Part shown: positions 59,802-64,000 of the stretch, in pieces
Numbering within the stretch: the stretch's first letter is position 1
Layout of the letters: each line of letters opens with the position of its first letter
Assembly (NCBI RefSeq): GCF_014303395.1
Contig: NZ_CP060298.1
Location: 4,917,001 to 4,981,000 of the forward strand
Reading direction: 5' to 3'
Length of the DNA: 64,000 nt
Origin: Nakamurella sp. PAMC28650
GTDB lineage: Bacteria; Actinomycetota; Actinomycetes; Mycobacteriales; Nakamurellaceae
Notes under the pieces: model-generated
The model's database searches: none
What the model was told of the DNA's origin: nothing
The model's input: the letters and a program-made list of their open reading frames with translations, nothing else
Made by a program: the position numbers and the translations under genes

Positions 59802-60466
59802 TGCCCCCTCACCAGGTCGACGCCGTCGATCCCGTCCGATTCGGCGAGTCGGACCGCGACGTCGTCCGCCAGTGCGGTCGGGATGTTCTTGCCGACGTAG
59901 TCGGCCCTGATCGGGAGACGTCGGTGCCCCCGGTCGACCAGCACGGCAAGTTGCACGACCGCCGGGCGCCCGTGATCGCGCAGGGCATCCAGCGCGGCGC
60001 GGACCGTCCGCCCGGAGTACAGGACGTCGTCGACGAGAATCACCGTGGCGTCCTCGATGCCCGATTCGGGTAGCACGGTCTCCTCGAGCGCCCGGGGAGG
60101 GCGTCGCCGCAGGTCGTCGCGGTAGAGGGTGATGTCGAGGGAGCCGACGGGGTACGGGCGACCGGCGAAGGCGCCGAGCCGGTCGGCCAGCCGTCTGGCC
60201 AGGTGGACGCCTCGGGTCGGGATGCCGACCAGCACCACGTCGTGGTCGCCGGTGCGTTCGAGGATCTGGTGGGCGATCCGGTCGATGGTCCGGCCGATGT
60301 CGGCTGCCGAGAGCAGGGCCACCGAACCGGCCGCACCGGACGGAGGCGCCGCGGGAGCCAGCGTGATGTGCGGGTCGGCCTGGGAACGCTGGACGCGTCG
60401 AGCGCGGTGGAGTTGTTCCGGAACCGCACCATCCACGGCGGTACGGCTGGGGCGCGCAGGCACCAC
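59798..60466 (-). CDS. pyrR: PyrR bifunctional regulator/uracil phosphoribosyltransferase
   Basis: A 222-residue PyrR. The PRPP loop is [20 protein letters not shown], with [13 protein letters not shown] and [23 protein letters not shown] (RNA-binding surface). The N-terminal 50 residues are a variable arginine-rich extension. The protein binds a conserved pyr mRNA loop when UMP is high. The start is a GTG at 60466 with an AAGGAG site; a second GTG follows one codon later. A PyrR-binding loop lies immediately upstream, so the operon probably regulates itself by blocking translation, as in M. smegmatis. Confidence 0.95.
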   Translation of the reverse strand: MVPARPSRTAVDGAVPEQLHRARRVQRSQADPHITLAPAAPPSGAAGSVALLSAADIGRTIDRIAHQILERTGDHDVVLVGIPTRGVHLARRLADRLGAFAGRPYPVGSLDITLYRDDLRRRPPRALEETVLPESGIEDATVILVDDVLYSGRTVRAALDALRDHGRPAVVQLAVLVDRGHRRLPIRADYVGKNIPTALADDVAVRLAESDGIDGVDLVRGQ

Positions 60467-60481
60467 ACCGACTCCTTTCCC

Positions 60482-60496
60482 GCCTCACTGGACGGC
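60482..60496 (-). promoter_or_regulatory. PyrR-binding loop in the pyrR leader
   Basis: On the minus strand the leader reads GCCGTCCAGTGAGGC, a stem (GCC/GGC) whose loop holds the conserved CCAGNGAGG element of PyrR-binding sites. It ends 5 nt before the GGAAAGGAG ribosome-binding site of pyrR. Binding of PyrR there would hide the site, giving UMP-dependent translational repression of pyrR and the coupled pyrB. Confidence 0.75.
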
Positions 60497-60688
60497 TTTA
60501 AAGGATGTCTGTCTCAAGACATTCGGACCGAACCCGTCGCGTCGCCGGCCGTGCTGCGGGCCTGACGGGGTCTTCTCTGCGATGCTATCAACCCCCGCAG
60601 GGCGCGGTGAACCGCCGTCGCCCACCCGGTGCCGATGACTTTTCCAGGTCGAACGGCGGGTTTGAGTAGAACAATGGGGTGTGTTGCG

Positions 60689-60703
60689 ACTACTCTGCGT
60701 GTT
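60689..60703 (+). promoter_or_regulatory. Candidate BldD box upstream of bldD
   Basis: ACTACTCTGCGTGTT matches the core AC-n-C(A/T)G-n-GT of the BldD operator consensus but misses two outer positions. BldD represses its own gene in Streptomyces, so a site here would make sense. It lies 63 bp upstream of the ATG in the 299-bp divergent gap with pyrR. Confidence 0.35.
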
Positions 60704-60765
60704 GAGTGTCCTGTCGTGTTCCCAGACGGTCAGGCTTCAATCTCAGGACGGCCAGAAAGGCTCAC

Positions 60766-61248
60766 ATGACGCAGGACTACGCACGGGCACTAGGGCAGCG
60801 TCTCCGGTCGATCCGCGCCCAGCAGGGGTTGAGCCTGCACGGCGTCGAAGAGAAGTCCGAGGGCCGCTGGAAGGCAGTCGTGGTCGGCTCTTACGAGCGC
60901 GGGGATCGCGCCGTCACGGTCGCCAAGCTGGCAGAACTCGCCGAGTTCTACGGCGTCCCGGTCGCCGAGCTCCTCCCGGACGCACGCGCCTCGCGCCGTG
61001 GATTGCCGGCCCCCAAGTTGGTCATCGACCTCCACCGGTTGTCGGAGTTGCCGGCCCACCAGGCCGGTCCGCTGGCCCGCTACGCCGCCGCCATCCAGTC
61101 CCAGCGCGGAGACTACAACGGCAAGGTGCTGACCATTCGCTCCGAAGACCTGCGGTCACTCGCTGTCATTTACGACATGTCCCCGGAAAGCCTGACCGAA
61201 CAGCTGGTCGGATGGGGCGTACTGCCGGCCGGCACCGAGCTCGACTGA
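60766..61248 (+). CDS. bldD: BldD-like developmental regulator with c-di-GMP signature
   Basis: A 160-residue protein. Residues 1-75 are an XRE-type HTH (YARALGQRLRSIRAQQGLSL ... GSYERGDRAVTVAKLAELAEFYGVPVAELLP). The C-terminal domain has R114-G-D116 followed after eight residues by R125-S-E-D128, which is exactly the RxD-X8-RxxD c-di-GMP binding signature of Streptomyces BldD at the same residue numbers. In streptomycetes the c-di-GMP-bound dimer represses sporulation genes. ATG at 60766 with an AAAGG site. It is divergent from pyrR, as I recall for bldD-pyrR in S. coelicolor, and ends 3 bp from the convergent SGNH gene. Confidence 0.95.
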   Translation: MTQDYARALGQRLRSIRAQQGLSLHGVEEKSEGRWKAVVVGSYERGDRAVTVAKLAELAEFYGVPVAELLPDARASRRGLPAPKLVIDLHRLSELPAHQAGPLARYAAAIQSQRGDYNGKVLTIRSEDLRSLAVIYDMSPESLTEQLVGWGVLPAGTELD

Positions 61249-61251
61249 CCG

Positions 61252-62109
61252 TCAACCCCGGGTGCCGATCGCCCCGGCCCCGCGGAGCAGAACATCGACC
61301 TGTTCGGCGATGCCGGCGGCGAACCGGCACGTGAAATGGTCGTGGTCGATCCGCACCACCGTGCCACCGAGCATCGCATCGCACAGCGGGAACCGCGGGC
61401 AGGCCACCGACCCGATGTCGACATCGTGGATGCCGGGCATGGTCCGCGCGGCGGACCGCAGGGCCAGATCGGTCGGCGACGGGTGGGGATCGGTCCGGAA
61501 CGAGCACTCGTCGGCGTACCGGGCGGCACTCAGACACGATCGGCTGTTCACCGGTGACACCGGGACCGGCTCGAAGACGGCCACCTTCCGTCCCTCGTCG
61601 GACAACTTCTTCAGCGTCCGGGTGTCGGCACTGATGAGGAGCTGCGACTGGGTGGAACCGGTCACCGACGGGTCCACCGACTTCACCGAGTACTCCGCGC
61701 CCGGGAGGTGATCCGTCGCCCGGGAGACAAGGATGATCAGGTCGGGGTCGAAGTCGCGGACGACGGTGGAGTACCAGATCTTCTTCGCGTCGGTGCAGGC
61801 ACCCGGGGGGCTCTGGGTGAACGACAACCCGATCGCCCATGGGCAGGCGGTCAGCGCGGCGAGGGCCAGCGTCCAGTTCTCGTCGACCGCCACCTGACGG
61901 AAGGTCGCGATCAGCATGATGGCGTGCGAGTCGCCGATGACCAGCACCCTGGCGCCGCTGCCGTGCACGACGATGCACTGCGAGACCGGAACGACAGTGC
62001 AGGTGGTGTCCTTCGTCAGCAGGCCGCTGCCAGGCGCTCCTGCCGGCACCGTCGAGGCTTGCGCGAGGTCGACACCGGCCATCGGGATGCGGTCGCCGGG
62101 GGCCGTCAC
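61252..62109 (-). CDS. SGNH-domain protein, detached second half of an acyltransferase-3/SGNH pair
   Basis: About 285 residues with the SGNH features of OafA-type acyltransferases: the GDSHAIML motif in VLVIGDSHAIM near residue 54 and a DHDHFTCRFAAG C-terminal motif carrying the catalytic histidine. Normally this domain is fused behind the membrane helices of an acyltransferase-3 and acts outside the cell. Here it is in another frame and begins with a GTG at 62109 overlapping the acyltransferase stop as GTGA. No signal peptide is visible in the first 40 residues, which is odd for an extracytoplasmic domain. The frame is open upstream to 63414, so a frameshift would give a fused product. Confidence 0.75.
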   Translation of the reverse strand: MTAPGDRIPMAGVDLAQASTVPAGAPGSGLLTKDTTCTVVPVSQCIVVHGSGARVLVIGDSHAIMLIATFRQVAVDENWTLALAALTACPWAIGLSFTQSPPGACTDAKKIWYSTVVRDFDPDLIILVSRATDHLPGAEYSVKSVDPSVTGSTQSQLLISADTRTLKKLSDEGRKVAVFEPVPVSPVNSRSCLSAARYADECSFRTDPHPSPTDLALRSAARTMPGIHDVDIGSVACPRFPLCDAMLGGTVVRIDHDHFTCRFAAGIAEQVDVLLRGAGAIGTRG

Positions 62110-63368
62110 GCCCGTCCCGGAGCCGACGCCCTGACCACCGGAGGAGTGGTTCGTCGCAGGGCCAGGGGAAAGATCACGAGTGCCCCGACGACGCTGAGCA
62201 GGACGCCCGAGAAGACGACCGTCCGGCGCCTTCCGGCCAACCGGACACTGCGGCGGACGGGCAGTTCCAGGGCTCTCTGGCTCAGCGCGGCCAGGGCGGT
62301 GGACAGTACCCCCGAGACGACGAACAGCACGACCGGATCGATCTCCAGGAAACGCCGCAACAGCACGATCACCGGGTAGTGCCAGAGGTAGATGGCGTAG
62401 GAGATCCGACCGAGGTAGACCATCGGTGCGGTGCTCAGGACGCGCGACGGACCACGGTCCGGGCCGGACTCCAACGCCCACAGCAGAGCGATCGTGGCGA
62501 CCGCCGCGCCGATGCCGCGGATCGACGGGTCGAGGTCGAACCAGGGCGTCACCAGCACGCCCAGTGTCAGCAGCGCCACCGTCTGGAGGCCGGCGGCGAG
62601 CCGCCCGGTGGCTCTGGCCGGCACCGCCCACCGCCACGCCTGGACACCGATCCCGAGGATGGCGCCGCCCAGCAGCTGGTAGACGCGGGAGTCGGTGCCG
62701 TAGTAGGCGAGGTCGGGCTGATGCGCGCGCAGCGTCAGGAGCAGGGCGACCAGGCTCGCGGCCGCCAGCACCCCGGCGACAACCGTCATGGTGACCAGGG
62801 CTGCCCGCAGGCGGCGGCGACGGGCGATCCAGACGAGCAGGACCAGGAGCGGCCAGCCCAGGTAGAACTGCTCCTCCACCGAGAGCGACCAGAAATGCAG
62901 CACCGGGGAAGGGTCGGCGTTGATCGCGAAATAGTCCGTCGCCTGGGCCGCGAAGTGCCAGTTCGAGTAGTACAGCGCCGCAGACCTGACGTCCGGCAGG
63001 ATGCTCTGCCGGTCCACCGGGGACGCGACCAGCAACCAGAGCAGCGAGACGACGGCCAGTACCGTCAGCGCCGCAGGTAGCAGGCGGCGGATGCGGCGGC
63101 TGTAGAAATCGAGCAGACGGAACCGTCCGGTGGCCAGATCGCCCACGAGCAGCCTGGTCACCAGGTAGCCGGACAACACGAAGAAGACGTCGACCCCGAG
63201 GAATCCCCCGGTGAGCTGCGACAGGCCGGCGTGGAAGCCGAGCACGAGGAAGACAGCGACGGTCCGCAGGCCGTCCAGACCCGGCCGATACTCCAGCCGG
63301 CCGATCGCGCCGGGATCCGGCCCCGACCCGGCGGCGGACGTCCTTGCGATCGTCCTTGCGATCGTCAC
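62106..63368 (-). CDS. Acyltransferase family 3 (OafA/YrhL-type) membrane protein
   Basis: About 420 residues with ten or eleven hydrophobic helices. The opening is YRPGLDGLRTVAVFLVLGFHAGL, followed by GGFLGVDVFFVLSGYLVTRLL with the acyl-transfer Arg/His and by HFWSLSVEEQFYLGWP, all hallmarks of the acyltransferase-3 family that O-acetylates sugars of the cell surface. It ends right after the last helix at a TGA that overlaps the SGNH start. The GTG at 63368 with a GAGGA site is preferred to the first possible codon at 63443. A 12-bp direct repeat (about 63340-63366) codes for TIARTIART at the start. Confidence 0.88.
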   Translation of the reverse strand: MTIARTIARTSAAGSGPDPGAIGRLEYRPGLDGLRTVAVFLVLGFHAGLSQLTGGFLGVDVFFVLSGYLVTRLLVGDLATGRFRLLDFYSRRIRRLLPAALTVLAVVSLLWLLVASPVDRQSILPDVRSAALYYSNWHFAAQATDYFAINADPSPVLHFWSLSVEEQFYLGWPLLVLLVWIARRRRLRAALVTMTVVAGVLAAASLVALLLTLRAHQPDLAYYGTDSRVYQLLGGAILGIGVQAWRWAVPARATGRLAAGLQTVALLTLGVLVTPWFDLDPSIRGIGAAVATIALLWALESGPDRGPSRVLSTAPMVYLGRISYAIYLWHYPVIVLLRRFLEIDPVVLFVVSGVLSTALAALSQRALELPVRRSVRLAGRRRTVVFSGVLLSVVGALVIFPLALRRTTPPVVRASAPGRA

Positions 63369-63485
63369 GTAGACGTCCTCGCCGGTGGGCGATGCGGGCG
63401 GGCCGGGGCCCCAAGGCGGCCGACGCCGCTCACGCCGGATCACGACCGATCACCCAGAGCCCCGTGCATTGCGGACGCGATGCCC

Positions 63486-63902
63486 TCAGACGCGGCGGAG
63501 CTGCGGGGCAATCGTCAGGATCTGGCCGAGCACCCCGTTGATGAACCTCGGCGAATTGTCGGTGGAAAGCGTCTTGGCCATCTCGACGGCCTCGTCGACG
63601 GCGACCGCGGCCGGAACGTCGGGCGAGTAGACCAGCTCGTACACGGCGATCCGCAGGATCGCGCGGTCGACGGCGGGCATCCGATCGAGGGTCCAGCCCT
63701 CGGCGTGCTCGCCGAGCAGGTCGTCGATCCGCTGGGCGTGCTCGGCGTAACCGCGCACCAGTGTCTCGGCGTACTCGCCGAGCGGCGCGGCCTCCTCCGA
63801 GTCGATCCGTTCGGTCAGCACGTCCAGGGGATCGCTGTTCCGGGCGTCCGCGGCGTAGAGCACGTCCAGCGCGCGTTTGCGGGATTTCGACCGTGCCGAC
63901 AT
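63486..63902 (-). CDS. nusB: Transcription antitermination factor NusB
   Basis: A 138-residue all-helical NusB: KSRKRALDVLYAADARNSDPL at the N-terminus (RNA-binding Arg/Lys), then GYAEHAQRIDDLLGEHAEGWTLDRMPAVDRAILRIAVYEL and AVDEAVEMAKTLSTDNSPRFINGVLGQI, the typical C-terminus. It binds boxA with S10 for rRNA antitermination. ATG at 63902. efp lies 58 bp upstream on the same strand, the usual efp-nusB order of actinobacteria. Confidence 0.96.
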   Translation of the reverse strand: MSARSKSRKRALDVLYAADARNSDPLDVLTERIDSEEAAPLGEYAETLVRGYAEHAQRIDDLLGEHAEGWTLDRMPAVDRAILRIAVYELVYSPDVPAAVAVDEAVEMAKTLSTDNSPRFINGVLGQILTIAPQLRRV

Positions 63903-63960
63903 CAGAGGGCCGACCGGAGCTGACGGCCCGACTGCGATTTCGAGGGAGTAGGGCTCACGT

Positions 63961-64000
63961 CAGCTGTTGACCCGGCCGAGGTAGCGACCGTCGCGGGTGT
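63961..64000 (-). CDS. efp: Elongation factor P, C-terminal fragment (truncated by window edge)
   Basis: Only the last 12 codons and the stop are present: TRDGRYLGRVNS. The ending (TRDG.YLGRVN) is the conserved end of EF-P, and its position before nusB is the usual one. The upstream coding part lies outside the window. EF-P relieves ribosome stalling at polyproline. Confidence 0.85.

Noticed and set aside
61252-63414. One 720-codon protein in the SGNH frame
   Set aside because: Its first two thirds are antisense-like, Arg/Pro/Gly-rich sequence; the acyltransferase is in the other frame and only the last 285 codons are protein-like.

Overview
The window is high-GC actinobacterial chromosome with tightly packed genes, many overlapping at ATGA, GTGA or TGATG stop/start junctions. 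WhiB1, a SigR/RsrA redox pair, MtrAB-LpqB, a BldD regulator with an intact c-di-GMP signature, bL37 and a PdtaS-type kinase together mark an actinobacterium. Gene order follows, from memory, the M. tuberculosis Rv3214-Rv3248c block and then the Rv1379-Rv1385 pyrimidine block, but the BldD gene beside pyrR and several extra genes argue against Mycobacterium. A Nakamurella/Frankia-like lineage is my guess, not a demonstration.

Positions 1-8400 are regulatory and stress genes: a truncated histidine phosphatase, a GNAT acetyltransferase, a small membrane protein, a lipid-kinase-like protein, whiB1, an old-yellow-enzyme oxidoreductase, the kinase pdtaS with a biotinyl-domain protein, the 24-residue ribosomal protein bL37, the anti-sigma/sigma pair rsrA-sigR with a recognisable SigR-type autoregulatory promoter, and the deacylase ybaK.

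Positions 8400-20650 hold a DNA-repair pair (SRAP protein plus a photolyase-family protein whose two domains appear in permuted order), a septum-formation-family protein, aroA-rsgA, a large orphan FHA/FtsK ATPase of the type VII secretion kind, an L,D-transpeptidase lipoprotein and a GDSL hydrolase.

Positions 20800-28400 hold yceI, then a leftward set (CpaB-like, CpaE/TadZ-like, wax-ester/DGAT acyltransferase, DUF6912-like), a small excisionase-fold HTH protein, a conserved actinobacterial protein, a LysM protein and an Rv3235-like protein. Positions 28400-41750 are the secA-hpf-comF-lpqB-mtrB-mtrA-tmk-FKBP-sahH core.

Positions 41900-50100 carry a SigE-family sigma factor with a membrane partner, an MFS exporter divergent from a LacI regulator, ilvD, and a DMT transporter divergent from a LysR regulator. 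Positions 50094-60500 are a complete pyrimidine operon transcribed leftward (pyrR-pyrB-pyrC-membrane protein-carA-carB-pyrD-pyrF), with a PyrR-binding loop in its leader. bldD, a split acyltransferase-3/SGNH pair, nusB and the end of efp close the window.

The least expected structures are a 101-bp palindromic intergenic repeat present twice in opposite orientation (31662-31762 and 52071-52171), with a related element at 40030-40129; the permuted, four-cysteine photolyase-like protein; the orphan EssC-like ATPase; and the acyltransferase/SGNH fusion split at a GTGA overlap. I saw no tRNA, rRNA, CRISPR array, transposase or prophage gene.
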